A stretch of DNA of 64,000 bases, taken from Paracoccus sp. R12_2. GTDB taxonomy: Bacteria > Pseudomonadota > Alphaproteobacteria > Rhodobacterales > Rhodobacteraceae. Positions 7,136-16,518 of this stretch are shown here, piece by piece (the first letter of the stretch is position 1; each line of letters begins with the position of its first letter). The notes under the pieces were generated by a model. It searched no databases. It saw only the letters and a list, made by a program, of their open reading frames with translations, and was not told the origin of the DNA. The translations under genes were made by a program, and so were the position numbers. The DNA lies in contig NZ_JAGHRA010000003.1 in the NCBI RefSeq assembly GCF_017744015.1, forward strand, positions 1 to 64,000, written 5' to 3'.

Positions 7136-8485
7136 ATGCCGATGAAAGGAATCAAGGGAATCGTGTCCTACGACGCGATGGAAACGATTCGGAACACCAA
7201 CGAATGGCTGGGCGCCACCGCGCGCGCCCTTGGGTCGTATCCCGCATTCGCGCTGATCCCCCACCCCGCCATCAAGGTTCTCAGCGCCTGGGGCCGCGTC
7301 ACCGAACGCAGCTTCTCGCGCATGGTCATCAAGCCCGACTGGGAAATCCCGCCCATCGCCGGCGAAGACGGCCAGGACCACATCGTCTATGTCGAGCCGG
7401 TGATGCGCCGGGCCTTTGGTGACCTGATCCATTTCCGCGTTGCCCGGCGCGAGACCAGTCCGCGCAAGGTGCTGCTTGTCGCGCCCATGTCGGGGCACTA
7501 CGCCACCTTGATGCGGTCCACCGTCACGTCGCTTCTTCCCGATTGCGAAGTATATGTCACCGACTGGCACAACGCCCGCGATATCCCTGTCAGCGAAGGC
7601 AAGTTCGATATCGAGGACTATACAAGTTATCTGGTCGACTTCATCAAGCATCTGGGGCCTGACACCAATGTCGTCGCCGTCTGCCAGCCGGCACCGCTGG
7701 CATTGGCCGCGACCGCGATGCTTGCCGAGGAAGATCCCGGTTCGCAGCCACGCACCCTGACGCTGATCGGCGGTCCGGTCGATCCGGACGCCGCCGCGAC
7801 CGAGGTCACAGATTTCGGCAATCGCATGACGATGGGCGAGCTTGAGCATCTTGCCATCCAGTCCGTCGGCTTCAAGTATCGCGGGGCCGGCCGCATGGTC
7901 TATCCGGGGCTTGCGCAGCTGTCGTCCTTCATCGCCATGAACGCCGAGACGCATGCGCGCGCCTTCATCGACAAGATTTTCAACGAGGCCCGCGGGACCG
8001 GCACCGAAGGCGACAGGCACAACAAGTTCTATGACGAATACCTGGCCGTCATGGACATGACGGCCGAGTTTTACCTGTCCACGGTCGAGCGGATCTTCAA
8101 GAATCTGGAAATCGCGCAGAACCGGTTCACGGTAAACGGCAAACCCGTCGATATCGGCAAGATCAGCGATGTCGCGATCATGACCGTGGAAGGCAGCAAT
8201 GACGACATCTCGGCGCCCGGTCAGTGCGTCGCCGCGCTAGATCTGTGCACCGGCGTTCCGGCCGAAAAGAAGCAGCAGCACCTGGAATCCGGCGCGGGTC
8301 ACTATGGCATCTTCGCCGGGAAATCCTGGCGCCTGAATATCCGGCCGCTGGTGCTGGACTTCATCGACGAGAACATGGCGGTGCCGGATTCGATCCGTCC
8401 CAAGCGTCGGCGGGCGCGCGGCGGGACAGCCGCGGATTGCGGCGCAAGCGATCCTGTTGGCGACAGCGGCAAGATTGCCGTCTGA
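7136..8485 (+). CDS. phaZ: Intracellular PHA depolymerase PhaZ
   Basis: A 449-residue depolymerase that mobilises stored PHA inside the cell. The N-terminus YDAMETIRNTNEWLGATARAL and the box VVAVCQPAP are typical of the intracellular type with a Cys nucleophile (about residue 183). A C-terminal segment has SGAGHYGIFAGKSWR with the likely catalytic His. There is no signal peptide. I prefer the ATG at 7136, preceded by GGTGGA and by a PhaR-type dyad. An upstream ATG at 7070 would add 22 residues not typical of the family. It is divergent from phaC, as in Paracoccus. Confidence 0.9.
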   Translation: MPMKGIKGIVSYDAMETIRNTNEWLGATARALGSYPAFALIPHPAIKVLSAWGRVTERSFSRMVIKPDWEIPPIAGEDGQDHIVYVEPVMRRAFGDLIHFRVARRETSPRKVLLVAPMSGHYATLMRSTVTSLLPDCEVYVTDWHNARDIPVSEGKFDIEDYTSYLVDFIKHLGPDTNVVAVCQPAPLALAATAMLAEEDPGSQPRTLTLIGGPVDPDAAATEVTDFGNRMTMGELEHLAIQSVGFKYRGAGRMVYPGLAQLSSFIAMNAETHARAFIDKIFNEARGTGTEGDRHNKFYDEYLAVMDMTAEFYLSTVERIFKNLEIAQNRFTVNGKPVDIGKISDVAIMTVEGSNDDISAPGQCVAALDLCTGVPAEKKQQHLESGAGHYGIFAGKSWRLNIRPLVLDFIDENMAVPDSIRPKRRRARGGTAADCGASDPVGDSGKIAV

Positions 8486-8553
8486 TCGCCGGAACCCGGT
8501 CCTGAGGGAAAAGTTGATACCCGAAACCGCCTGACGCGGCACGGAGATCGAAC

Positions 8554-9036
8554 ATGACCGACACACAGGATCTGCATCAGGCTTTTTGGGATCGCCTGGA
8601 CAGCCTTAATGCCGGAATGCTGGGCCTGTCCGATGACAGACGCTTCATCCCGATGTCACACTACACCGATCGCGACGCGGGCAAGCTGTGGTTCATCACC
8701 GCCAAGGAAACCGACTTGGCCAAATCCCTTTCCGGGTCGGAACGCGATGCGATGCACATTGTCTGCGACAGCGGCAAGGGACTGTTCGCGCGGATCGAAG
8801 GGCGACTTTCACTGGCTGATGATCCGGCAAAGCTGGATGAATTGTGGAATGCGGTCGCGTCCAGCTGGTTCGAGGATGGCCGCGACGACAGCGATATCCA
8901 GTTGCTGCGGTTCGATCTTGCGACGGCCGAGACATGGATCACGGGCGGCAGCATGGCGTTCCTGTACCAGATCGCCAAATCCGAGGCGACTGGCGACAAA
9001 CCCGACCTGGGCGAACACATCACGCTGAACTTCTGA
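8554..9036 (+). CDS. Pyridoxamine 5'-phosphate oxidase-like stress protein
   Basis: A 160-residue protein of the FMN-binding split-barrel superfamily, general-stress subgroup. It has FIPMSHYTDRDAGKLWFITAKET, then AMHIVCDSGKGLFARIEGRLSLADDP and LWNAVASSWFEDGRDD, the pattern of the pyridoxamine phosphate oxidase-related proteins that bind flavin or heme-type cofactors. True PNPOx substrate residues are not evident, so the specific reaction is unknown. GGAGATCG precedes the ATG. It follows phaZ by 68 bases and could be in the same transcript. Confidence 0.8.
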   Translation: MTDTQDLHQAFWDRLDSLNAGMLGLSDDRRFIPMSHYTDRDAGKLWFITAKETDLAKSLSGSERDAMHIVCDSGKGLFARIEGRLSLADDPAKLDELWNAVASSWFEDGRDDSDIQLLRFDLATAETWITGGSMAFLYQIAKSEATGDKPDLGEHITLNF

Positions 9037-9074
9037 TCGGCGGCCGATTTGGCGCAAACAGCGCCGTGGACGGA

Positions 9075-9824
9075 TCAGCCTATGTCGTCAAGGATGTCCT
9101 CGACGGTCTGGGTCATCAGATCAAGGCACTCGGGTGTCGAGAACCGGTGATCCGCGCCTTTCACAAGGGTCAGCCGCAGGTCGTCCGCGTCGGCATGATC
9201 CAGCAGTTGCAAGGCCCATGACACCGGCACATCGTCGTCCGCGGTCCCTTGCAGCAACCTGACCGGAAATGGCAGGCGCAGCGGACCGTTCAGCACCAGG
9301 TGATCGCGGCCGTCCTCGATCAGCCGACGGGTAATGACATAGGGCTGGTCGTCGTAGTCGCTTGGCAGTTCCAGCCGACCCTGCGCCATCAGGGTGGCAC
9401 GCTGCGTGTCATCGAACCCCGCCCAGAACCCCCGCTCGGTGAAATCAGGCGCGGCTGCCACGGTAACCAGCCCGGCAACGCGCTGCGGCAGCGCGCGCGC
9501 GATCAGCAGTCCGATCCATCCGCCCATGCTGGACCCGACCAGCAGCTGCGGCCCGTCGGTCAAGGCCTCGATCACGGCGCGGGCATCGTCCGCCCATTCG
9601 CCGATACAACCTTCCTCGAAGCTGCCACTGCTGTCGCCGTGCCCGGAATAGTCGAAGCGCAGGAAGGCGCGGCCCGAACGTTCGGCCCAGTTCTGCAGAT
9701 GCATGGCCTTGGTGCCGGTCATGTCGGATTTGAACCCGCCCAGAAACACCACCCCCGGCCCCCTGCCCGCAAGCCTGTGATAGGCGATCCGGCGACCGTC
9801 GCGCGTGGTCAGAAATTCGCTCAT
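9075..9824 (-). CDS. Alpha/beta hydrolase, ABHD10-like
   Basis: A 249-residue soluble hydrolase. Landmarks are the oxyanion segment VFLGGFKSDMTGTKA, the strand RFDYSGHGDSSGSFEEGCIGEW, the nucleophile elbow GSSMGGW with catalytic Ser, and GADHRF near the C-terminus carrying the His. The arrangement resembles ABHD10-type acyl-protein thioesterases/esterases. The ATG at 9824 has GGAGA eight bases ahead; the frame stays open upstream, but that part looks non-coding. It converges with the gene at 8554-9036 and is divergent from thrS. The natural substrate cannot be told from sequence. Confidence 0.85.
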   Translation of the reverse strand: MSEFLTTRDGRRIAYHRLAGRGPGVVFLGGFKSDMTGTKAMHLQNWAERSGRAFLRFDYSGHGDSSGSFEEGCIGEWADDARAVIEALTDGPQLLVGSSMGGWIGLLIARALPQRVAGLVTVAAAPDFTERGFWAGFDDTQRATLMAQGRLELPSDYDDQPYVITRRLIEDGRDHLVLNGPLRLPFPVRLLQGTADDDVPVSWALQLLDHADADDLRLTLVKGADHRFSTPECLDLMTQTVEDILDDIG

Positions 9825-10005
9825 GCTGATGTCTCCGTCTCTGCTGTCCCGCCAACGGGGTCGGACCCAGTGATACGCGATCCTGTGGCCGAACAGAACC
9901 GCCATGCCGCCCCTGTTCTTGACAGCCGGCGCGCCCGGGTTCATGACAGCCACCGACATAACCCGCAGCCGGGCGTTCCGTGGGCGCCAAACCGACGAGG
10001 AGGAC

Positions 10006-11955
10006 ATGATGTCCCAGATTTCCCTGACCTTTCCCGATGGAAATTCGCGCGACTATCCCGCCGGCATCACCGCCGCCGAGGTCGCCGAAAGCATCGCGCC
10101 AAGCCTTGCGAAACGCGCAATTTCCGCCAGCCTGGATGGCCGCCATGTCGATCTGGCCTGGCCCATCAGCGACAGCGGCAGCATCGCGATCCACACCATG
10201 AAGGACGAGGCGCAGGCGCTGGAACTGATCCGCCACGACTTTGCCCATGTCATGGCGCGTGCCGTTCAGGACATCTGGCCCGATGTGAAAGTGACGATCG
10301 GCCCGGTTCGCGATCATGGCTGGTTCTATGATTTCGACCGCGCCGAGCCGTTCACGCCCGAAGATCTTGGCCAGATCGAGGCCAGGATGAAGCAGATCAT
10401 CGCCGCGCGCGATCCGGTCCGCAGCGAAGTCTGGGATCGCGACCGCGCCATCGCGCATTACAAGGCGGCGGGCGAGCCGTTCAAGCTGGAGCTGATCGAC
10501 CGCATCCCCGAGGGCGAGGATCTGCGCATGTACTGGCACGGCGACTGGCAGGATCTGTGCCGCGGCCCGCATCTGCAGAACACTGGCCAGCTGCCCGCCG
10601 ACGCCTTCAAGCTGACCCATATCGCCGGCGCCTATTGGCTGGGCGACGCCAGCCGTCCGATGCTGCAGCGCATCTATGGCGTGGCATTCCGCAACAAGGA
10701 CGATCTGAAGGCCCACCTGCACATGCTGGAAGAGGCCGCCAAGCGCGACCACCGCAAGCTGGGCCGCGAGATGGACCTGTTCCACATGCAGGAAGAGGCG
10801 CCGGGCCAGATCTTCTGGCATCCGAACGGCTGGAACATCTATGTCACGCTGCAGGACTACATGCGCCGCAAGCAGCGCGCCGATGGCTATGTCGAGGTCA
10901 ACACCCCGCAGGTGGTCAGCCGGAAATTGTGGGAAGAATCAGGGCACTGGGACAACTATCAGGAAAACATGTTCATCGTCGAAGTCGATGAGGAACACGC
11001 CAAGACCAAGACCATCAATGCCCTGAAGCCGATGAACTGCCCCTGCCATGTGCAGGTCTTCAATCACGGGCTGAAATCCTATCGCGACCTGCCCTTGCGC
11101 ATGGCCGAATTCGGGTCCTGCAACCGCTATGAGCCGTCGGGCGCGCTGCACGGCATCATGCGGGTGCGCGGCTTTACCCAGGACGACGCCCATATCTTCT
11201 GCACCGAGGGCCAGATCGAGGCCGAGACCAGGAAGTTCATCGACTTCCTGGCCGGGATCTATGCCGACCTGGGGTTCGAAGGCTGGCGCATCAAGCTGTC
11301 CACTCGTCCCGAGAAGCGCATCGGATCCGAGGAAAGCTGGGACCGTGCCGAGTCGGCACTTGGCAATGCCTGCAAGGCCGCTGGCCATGATTTCACGATC
11401 TTTCCGGGCGAAGGCGCCTTTTACGGCCCCAAGCTGGAATTCGTGCTGACCGATGCAATCGGGCGCGATTGGCAATGCGGCACGCTGCAGGTGGACCCGA
11501 ACCTGCCCGAACGGCTTGATGCGGAATATGTCGGCCAGGACGGCGCCAAGCACCGCCCCATCATGCTGCATCGCGCGGTGCTGGGCAGTTTCGAGCGCTT
11601 CATCGGCATCCTGATCGAGAACAGCGCCGGCAAGCTGCCCTTCTGGCTGGCCCCGCGCCAGGTCGTCGTCGCCTCGATCGTTTCGGACGCGGATGACTAT
11701 GTCGCCGAGGTGATCAGGGCGCTGCGCGAAGCCGGTATCCGCGCCGAGGCGGACACAAGGAACGAGAAGATCAACTACAAGGTCCGCGAGCATTCAGTGG
11801 CGAAAGTGCCCGCAATCCTTGCCATCGGCATGAAAGAAGTGGAAGATCGGTCCGTGTCGATGCGTCGGCTGGACAGCCAGGGCAGTCGCACATTGTCGCT
11901 TTCCGAAGTGACGGAATTGCTGAAAGTCGAGGCCACGCCACCCGATCTGCGCTGA
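10006..11955 (+). CDS. thrS: Threonyl-tRNA synthetase
   Basis: A 649-residue class II synthetase that charges tRNA-Thr. Order: N-terminal TGS domain ([23 protein letters not shown]), editing/SAD domain ([24 protein letters not shown]), catalytic core with Zn-ligand Cys in [10 protein letters not shown] and motif 3-like [17 protein letters not shown], and C-terminal anticodon-binding domain ([16 protein letters not shown]). The start is one of two adjacent ATGs (10006 or 10009) behind GAGGAGGAC. Length is normal for the family. No T-box leader is visible, as expected in a proteobacterium. Confidence 0.97.
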   Translation: MMSQISLTFPDGNSRDYPAGITAAEVAESIAPSLAKRAISASLDGRHVDLAWPISDSGSIAIHTMKDEAQALELIRHDFAHVMARAVQDIWPDVKVTIGPVRDHGWFYDFDRAEPFTPEDLGQIEARMKQIIAARDPVRSEVWDRDRAIAHYKAAGEPFKLELIDRIPEGEDLRMYWHGDWQDLCRGPHLQNTGQLPADAFKLTHIAGAYWLGDASRPMLQRIYGVAFRNKDDLKAHLHMLEEAAKRDHRKLGREMDLFHMQEEAPGQIFWHPNGWNIYVTLQDYMRRKQRADGYVEVNTPQVVSRKLWEESGHWDNYQENMFIVEVDEEHAKTKTINALKPMNCPCHVQVFNHGLKSYRDLPLRMAEFGSCNRYEPSGALHGIMRVRGFTQDDAHIFCTEGQIEAETRKFIDFLAGIYADLGFEGWRIKLSTRPEKRIGSEESWDRAESALGNACKAAGHDFTIFPGEGAFYGPKLEFVLTDAIGRDWQCGTLQVDPNLPERLDAEYVGQDGAKHRPIMLHRAVLGSFERFIGILIENSAGKLPFWLAPRQVVVASIVSDADDYVAEVIRALREAGIRAEADTRNEKINYKVREHSVAKVPAILAIGMKEVEDRSVSMRRLDSQGSRTLSLSEVTELLKVEATPPDLR

Positions 11956-11984
11956 AAAGTGCCGATGTTACGCAAGTTTCACAT

Positions 11985-12002
11985 CCGCAGGGCAGCCTGC
12001 GG
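11985..12002 (+). terminator. Possible terminator after thrS
   Basis: A perfect 7-bp stem CCGCAGG / CCTGCGG with a four-base loop begins 29 bases past the thrS stop. The following T content (GCGTTTCC) is weak, so termination efficiency is uncertain. Confidence 0.45.
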
Positions 12003-12165
12003 GCGTTTCCTGCTTGCGTTTCTTGATGATTCGTTCATCCTCACCCTTGCGTGAGCGAAGACTTTCTACCGCCTCCCTTCGAAGATGGGCAGCCGGAAGA
12101 CCGAAAGCGGGCTGCACGGCCTGACGCAATCCTGCGTCGGGAGAGACTTGAAGGAGAGAACGGTT

Positions 12166-12372
12166 ATGGCGACCGGAACGGTGAAATGGTTCAACGCCAC
12201 CAAGGGCTTTGGATTTATTGCCCCCGATGAGGGCGGCAAGGATGTCTTCGTGCATATCTCGGCGGTTGAACGCGCCGGACTGACGGGACTGCAGGACAAC
12301 CAGAAGATCTCGTACGAGCTGCAGTCGGGACGTGACGGCCGCGCCTCGGCCAGCGATCTGAAGCTGCTCTGA
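12166..12372 (+). CDS. Cold-shock protein, CspA family
   Basis: A 68-residue single cold-shock domain that binds single-stranded RNA/DNA. The RNP1 motif KGFGFI and RNP2 motif DVFVHIS are intact, after the usual start ATGTVKWFNATK. The SD AAGGAGAG lies nine bases before the ATG. Some 200 bases of untranslated sequence lie upstream, and csp genes commonly have regulated leaders. A strong terminator follows. Confidence 0.95.
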   Translation: MATGTVKWFNATKGFGFIAPDEGGKDVFVHISAVERAGLTGLQDNQKISYELQSGRDGRASASDLKLL

Positions 12373-12393
12373 TCCAGCCTGACAGCACACATG

Positions 12394-12419
12394 ACGGCCC
12401 GCCCGCGCGGGCCGTTTTT
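12394..12419 (+). terminator. Intrinsic terminator after csp gene
   Basis: A perfect 9-bp GC-rich stem ACGGCCCGC / GCGGGCCGT with a CCGC loop is followed by a T5 tract, 21 bases after the stop codon. Confidence 0.9.
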
Positions 12420-12508
12420 CGTTGACCAGACCTGCCGCCTGACACTCCGCTACCACGGAACAGGCATGTTTGCCCCCAAAGCGCGCGAGGTCCGCAAGGA
12501 GAGCGGTC

Positions 12509-13975
12509 GTGAACCTGGCAGAGGAAGTGCTGCGCGCGGGCAGCGCGCATCCCGAAAAGCTTGCATTGTCGATCATCGGTCCCGCGCGGGCCGAACGTTG
12601 GTCCTATTCCCGGCTGATTTCGGCGGTGCGAGGCACGGCGACCGGATTGCTGCGCGCGGGACTGAACCCCGGCGACCGGATGTTGATGCGCCTGGGAAAC
12701 CGTCCGGCGTTTCCGGTCGCCTATCTTGGCGCGATCACCGCCGGGATCGTGCCGATACCGACTTCCGCAATGCTGACCAAGCGCGAGATCACGGCACTGG
12801 CGGACGAGACAGCCCCGGCGCTGGTGGTCGCGGGCGACGGGATTGCCCTGCCCGACCATCCCGCGCCGGTTCTGGACGAAGCTGCGCTGGCCGGATTTGC
12901 CGATCTTCCACCTGCCGGTTTCGCGCAATCCTACCCTGAGGGATTGGCCTATATCGTCTATACCTCCGGCAGTTCCGGCAAGCCCCGTGCGGTCATGCAC
13001 GCGCATCGCGCGATCATGGCGCGCCGGATGATGTTTCAGGGCTGGTACGGCCTGACGTCGCGCGACCGGATGCTGCACGCCGGTGCCTTCAACTGGACCT
13101 TCACGCTGGGAACCGGACTGCTGGACCCGTGGACGGTCGGCGCGACCGCGCTGATCCCGACCGAAGGCACATCGCTGGAACAGATCCCGCTGCTCGCCGC
13201 GCGACATGGCGCGACAATGCTTGCGGGCGCGCCGGGCGTCTTTCGCCGCATACTGCGGGCGGACTGGCGACCGATCCCGACCTTGCGCCATGGGCTTGCT
13301 GCGGGCGAGCGGCTGGACCCGGCGCTGCGCGCGGACTGGCAGGCAAGGACCGGCACTGATCTGCACGAAGCGATGGGCGCGTCCGAAATCTCGACCTTCA
13401 TCTCGGGCAGCCCGGATCGCCCCGCGCCATCGGGAACCGCCGGTTTCCCGCAGACGGGGCGCAATGTCGCCATCCTGTCCGATGACGGCCAGCCGATGCC
13501 ACCGGGGCAGCCCGGCGCGCTTGCGGTGCGTCGCGACGATCCGGGCCTGTTTCTGGGTTACCTGGATCAGCCCGACGAAACTCGCGCACGCTTTCGGGGC
13601 GCCTGGTTCCTGACCGGGGACCAGGCGCGAATGGATGCTGCGGACGCAATCGTTGTCCTGGGGCGTCAGGACGACATCATGAACGCGGGCGGGTTCCGCA
13701 TCGCCCCGGCAGAGATCGAGGAATTTCTGGCCAGCCACCCCGACGCCGGAGATGTCGCCGCGATCGAACTGCCGGTGGGTCCGGGAAACAGCATCATCGC
13801 GGTGTTATGGACCGGCCCCGCCGCCCCGTCCGATCTGCGCGCACTGGCCGAATCCGGCCTGGCGCGATACAAGCAGCCGCGCGACTATATCCGGCTGGAC
13901 GCCCTGCCCCGGACGCCTACCGGCAAGATCAACCGCCGCGCCCTGCGCGAACAATACCGCAAGGACCGACCATGA
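12509..13975 (+). CDS. AMP-dependent acyl-CoA synthetase/ligase
   Basis: A 488-residue adenylate-forming enzyme that activates a carboxylic acid through an acyl-AMP. Motifs: the P-loop-like YTSGSSGKPRAVMHAHRA, the EAMGASEIS A5-like motif, LTGDQARMD and GRQDDIMNAGGFRIAPAEIEE for the hinge, and the C-terminal lysine in RTPTGKINRRAL. The chain is slightly shorter than most acyl-CoA synthetases and resembles benzoate- or short-chain-type ligases; the substrate is not evident. I chose the GTG at 12509 because AAGGAGAG precedes it. Its stop overlaps the ATG of the next gene (ATGA), so the two are translationally coupled. Confidence 0.88.
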   Translation: MNLAEEVLRAGSAHPEKLALSIIGPARAERWSYSRLISAVRGTATGLLRAGLNPGDRMLMRLGNRPAFPVAYLGAITAGIVPIPTSAMLTKREITALADETAPALVVAGDGIALPDHPAPVLDEAALAGFADLPPAGFAQSYPEGLAYIVYTSGSSGKPRAVMHAHRAIMARRMMFQGWYGLTSRDRMLHAGAFNWTFTLGTGLLDPWTVGATALIPTEGTSLEQIPLLAARHGATMLAGAPGVFRRILRADWRPIPTLRHGLAAGERLDPALRADWQARTGTDLHEAMGASEISTFISGSPDRPAPSGTAGFPQTGRNVAILSDDGQPMPPGQPGALAVRRDDPGLFLGYLDQPDETRARFRGAWFLTGDQARMDAADAIVVLGRQDDIMNAGGFRIAPAEIEEFLASHPDAGDVAAIELPVGPGNSIIAVLWTGPAAPSDLRALAESGLARYKQPRDYIRLDALPRTPTGKINRRALREQYRKDRP

Positions 13976-14589
13976 TCCCGCTGGACATCTTCGCCGATCC
14001 CGTCTGCCCGTGGTGCCTGATCGGCAAGCTGGAACTTGACCGCGCGCTGGAAAGCCGCCCTGACCATCCCTTCGCAGTGGCATGGCATCCATTCCGGCTG
14101 AACCCGCAGATGCCACCGGATGGCATGGACCGCATCGAATATCTCAGGGCCAAGCTGGGCGACAACATGGAGCAGGCTTCCCGTGCCGTCGCTGAACGGG
14201 CCGCCGGGCTGGGGCTGACGCTGAACCCCTCGTCGCGAGAGCCGGATACGACCGACGCGCACCGTCTGATGCACTGGGCGGGGCTGGAAGGCGCCCAAAG
14301 CCGGGTGATGTCGGGACTGTTGCGCGCCCACTGGCAAGAGGCGCGTGACATCGGTGATGCGTCTGTGCTGGCCGACATCGCTGGCGGTGCGGGACTGGAC
14401 CGGGCCATGATCGCGCATCTGCTGGAGGGCGACGCCGACCGCGAGGAAATTGCGCTGCGCGAAAACCATGCGCGGGAACGCGGCATCTCGTCGGTGCCGA
14501 CCTTCATCGTCGCCAATCATCATGCCGTATCCGGTGCGCAGCCTGCAGCCCTGTGGCAGCAGGTCGTGGACGAGTTGACGGGCGCCTGA
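13972..14589 (+). CDS. DsbA-family oxidoreductase (FrnE/HCCA isomerase-like)
   Basis: A 205-residue cytoplasmic thioredoxin-fold protein of the DsbA/FrnE/2-hydroxychromene-2-carboxylate isomerase group. The CPWC motif is in FADPVCPWCLIGKLELDRAL, and the cis-Pro loop is in RGISSVPTFIVANHHAVSGAQP. There is no signal peptide, so it is not a periplasmic DsbA. The ATG lies inside the stop of the acyl-CoA synthetase gene (ATGA overlap), implying joint expression. Disulfide or glutathione-linked chemistry is likely; the partner is unknown. Confidence 0.85.
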   Translation: MIPLDIFADPVCPWCLIGKLELDRALESRPDHPFAVAWHPFRLNPQMPPDGMDRIEYLRAKLGDNMEQASRAVAERAAGLGLTLNPSSREPDTTDAHRLMHWAGLEGAQSRVMSGLLRAHWQEARDIGDASVLADIAGGAGLDRAMIAHLLEGDADREEIALRENHARERGISSVPTFIVANHHAVSGAQPAALWQQVVDELTGA

Positions 14590-14652
14590 CCCAATACTTG
14601 CACAGCGTGCAAAATGGGATTAAGGCCATCACCTGACCGATAGGTGTTTCCG

Positions 14653-15873
14653 ATGTCTCATGCCGCTTCCTTTCAGCAGACGCCGCTGCGCCGTCTGCCC
14701 ATGCCCGAATTCATCGCGATGCTGGCCTTCCTTTTCGCCACGATCGCGTTCTCGATCGATGCGATGCTGCCGGCGCTGCCTGATATCGCCGCCGAGCTGA
14801 CACCTGACAACGTCAACCGCGCGCAGCTGATCCTGACGGTCTTCGTCGCGGGAATGGGCGTGGGCACGCTGTTCGCCGGTCCCATATCCGATGCCATCGG
14901 GCGCAAGCGAGCCATCACGATCGGCTTCGGGATCTACGCCGCCGCGACAGTAATCGCGATCTTCGCCAACTCGATCGAAATGCTGCTGGTGGCGCGTTTC
15001 GTCCAGGGGCTTGGTGCATCAGGTCCGCGGATCGTCGGCCTGGCGCTTGTGCGCGATCTTTACGCCGGGCGCGAGATGGCGCGGATCACCAGCTTCGTGA
15101 TGATGGTCTTCATCATCGTGCCCGCCCTTGCGCCCTCGATCGGCGCGGGCATGATCTATCTGGCGGGCTGGCATGGCGTGTTCATCGGCTTCTTGCTGTT
15201 CGCGCTGATCGGTTGCAGCTGGCTGAACTTGCGCCAGTCCGAAACGCTGCCGCCCGAACGCCGCCGTCCGCTGCGCGCAGGCCCCCTGCGCGAGGCCGCC
15301 CGCGAGGTGCTGACCAGCCGCCATGTCATGTTGTGCACGCTGATCCTGACTCTGGGGTTCGGCCAGATGTTCGGGCTTCTGTCATCGGCCCAGCAATTGT
15401 TCGGCGAAGCTTACGGCAAGGGCGATGCGTTCCCGGCCTGGTTCGCGGCGATGGCGCTGCTGTCGGGATCGGGCACGATCCTGAACGCGACCTTCGTCAC
15501 CCGGTTCGGCATGCGCCGCATCGCGAAATGGGCATACATCATGCAGACCTGCGTCAGCGCCACCATGCTGATCTTGCTGCTGAGCGGGGCGCTGCCCCCG
15601 GCGCTGCATTTTCCGGCGTTCTTCGTCTGGTGCGTCAGCGTGTTCTTCATGGCGGGCGTCACATTCGGGAACCTGAACGCGCTGGCATTGCAATATATGG
15701 GCCATATCGCGGGGATGGCCGCATCCATCGTCGCCGCGATCTCGACCGTGCTCGCGACCCTGATCGCGGCACCGGTCGGTCAGCTGTACAACGGGACCGC
15801 GCTGCCGGTCGTTGCGGCGACGCTGATCTGTTCAGGCCTCGCCTGGTTCATGATGCGCTTTCTGACCGACTAG
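14653..15873 (+). CDS. Bcr/CflA-type MFS drug efflux transporter
   Basis: About 406 residues with twelve predicted membrane segments. The family's motif A-like loop GPISDAIGRKRAI follows TM2, and RFVQGLGASGPRIVGLALVRDLYAGREMARITS marks TM4 and its loop, as in Bcr/CflA multidrug and sulfonamide/bicyclomycin exporters. Substrate unknown. The start may be the GTG at 14644 or the ATG at 14653. The 3' end overlaps the converging frcK gene by 42 bases, so the two mRNAs are antisense at their ends. Confidence 0.88.
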   Translation: MSHAASFQQTPLRRLPMPEFIAMLAFLFATIAFSIDAMLPALPDIAAELTPDNVNRAQLILTVFVAGMGVGTLFAGPISDAIGRKRAITIGFGIYAAATVIAIFANSIEMLLVARFVQGLGASGPRIVGLALVRDLYAGREMARITSFVMMVFIIVPALAPSIGAGMIYLAGWHGVFIGFLLFALIGCSWLNLRQSETLPPERRRPLRAGPLREAAREVLTSRHVMLCTLILTLGFGQMFGLLSSAQQLFGEAYGKGDAFPAWFAAMALLSGSGTILNATFVTRFGMRRIAKWAYIMQTCVSATMLILLLSGALPPALHFPAFFVWCVSVFFMAGVTFGNLNALALQYMGHIAGMAASIVAAISTVLATLIAAPVGQLYNGTALPVVAATLICSGLAWFMMRFLTD

Positions 15874-16518
15874 CGTCACGTCGGCGGCGCGTGACTGCGC
15901 CGCCACCAGCCGCGCATTGCGAAGGTCATTTTCAAGATGCGCGGCCACGGCATCGGGCGACTTGCCAAGACCTTGCCAGCGTTGCGTCAATCGGCGCCGC
16001 AATTCGTCCTCGGGCACGTTCAGCGACACTGTCAGATCATATTTGACCTGATCCCACGGGCTTTGGTCCAGCAGCAGATAGTTGCCTTCGATCACAATGA
16101 CCCGATCCGTGTCGCGCACCACGCCCGCACCCGCGATGGCGATTTCGCGGCTTCGGTCGAAGACCGGATAGAACACCTCGGACCCCGGCACCGCCATACG
16201 CGACGCCAGCGCGGCGAACCCGCTGGCATCGAACGTCTCGACGGCGCCTTTGCGGTCACGCAAACCACGCGCATCAAGGATCCGATCATCCAGATGGAAG
16301 CCGTCCATCGGTACCAACGCCGCCCGATCCACACGCGCGACCAGCGACGCGGCCAGGGTGGACTTGCCTGATCCGGGCGGTCCGACCACCGCGATGATGA
16401 CGCGCGGGCCGGACAGGGACGCAAGCCGCTGGATCAGCGCCCGACCTTCCCCGTTCTGGAAAAAAGTCGCGGCAAGGTCGAAGGACGGGGGACACAGCCC
16501 CCCTTCCCCATCCGTCAT
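15832..16518 (-). CDS. frcK: FrcK-like P-loop kinase
   Basis: A 228-residue nucleoside/pantothenate-kinase-like P-loop protein. Walker A is GPPGSGKST at about residues 46-54, the substrate loop is VPMDGFHLDDRILDARGL, and VIVIEGNYLLLDQSPW follows, as in uridine kinase and pantothenate kinase relatives. In Sinorhizobium meliloti the same kind of gene, frcK, is the last gene of frcBCAK, and the order here matches. It presumably phosphorylates the imported sugar or a derivative, which has not been shown. Its ATG overlaps the frcA stop (ATGA). The 3' end overlaps the converging transporter gene. Confidence 0.82.
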   Translation of the reverse strand: MTDGEGGLCPPSFDLAATFFQNGEGRALIQRLASLSGPRVIIAVVGPPGSGKSTLAASLVARVDRAALVPMDGFHLDDRILDARGLRDRKGAVETFDASGFAALASRMAVPGSEVFYPVFDRSREIAIAGAGVVRDTDRVIVIEGNYLLLDQSPWDQVKYDLTVSLNVPEDELRRRLTQRWQGLGKSPDAVAAHLENDLRNARLVAAQSRAADVTLVGQKAHHEPGEA

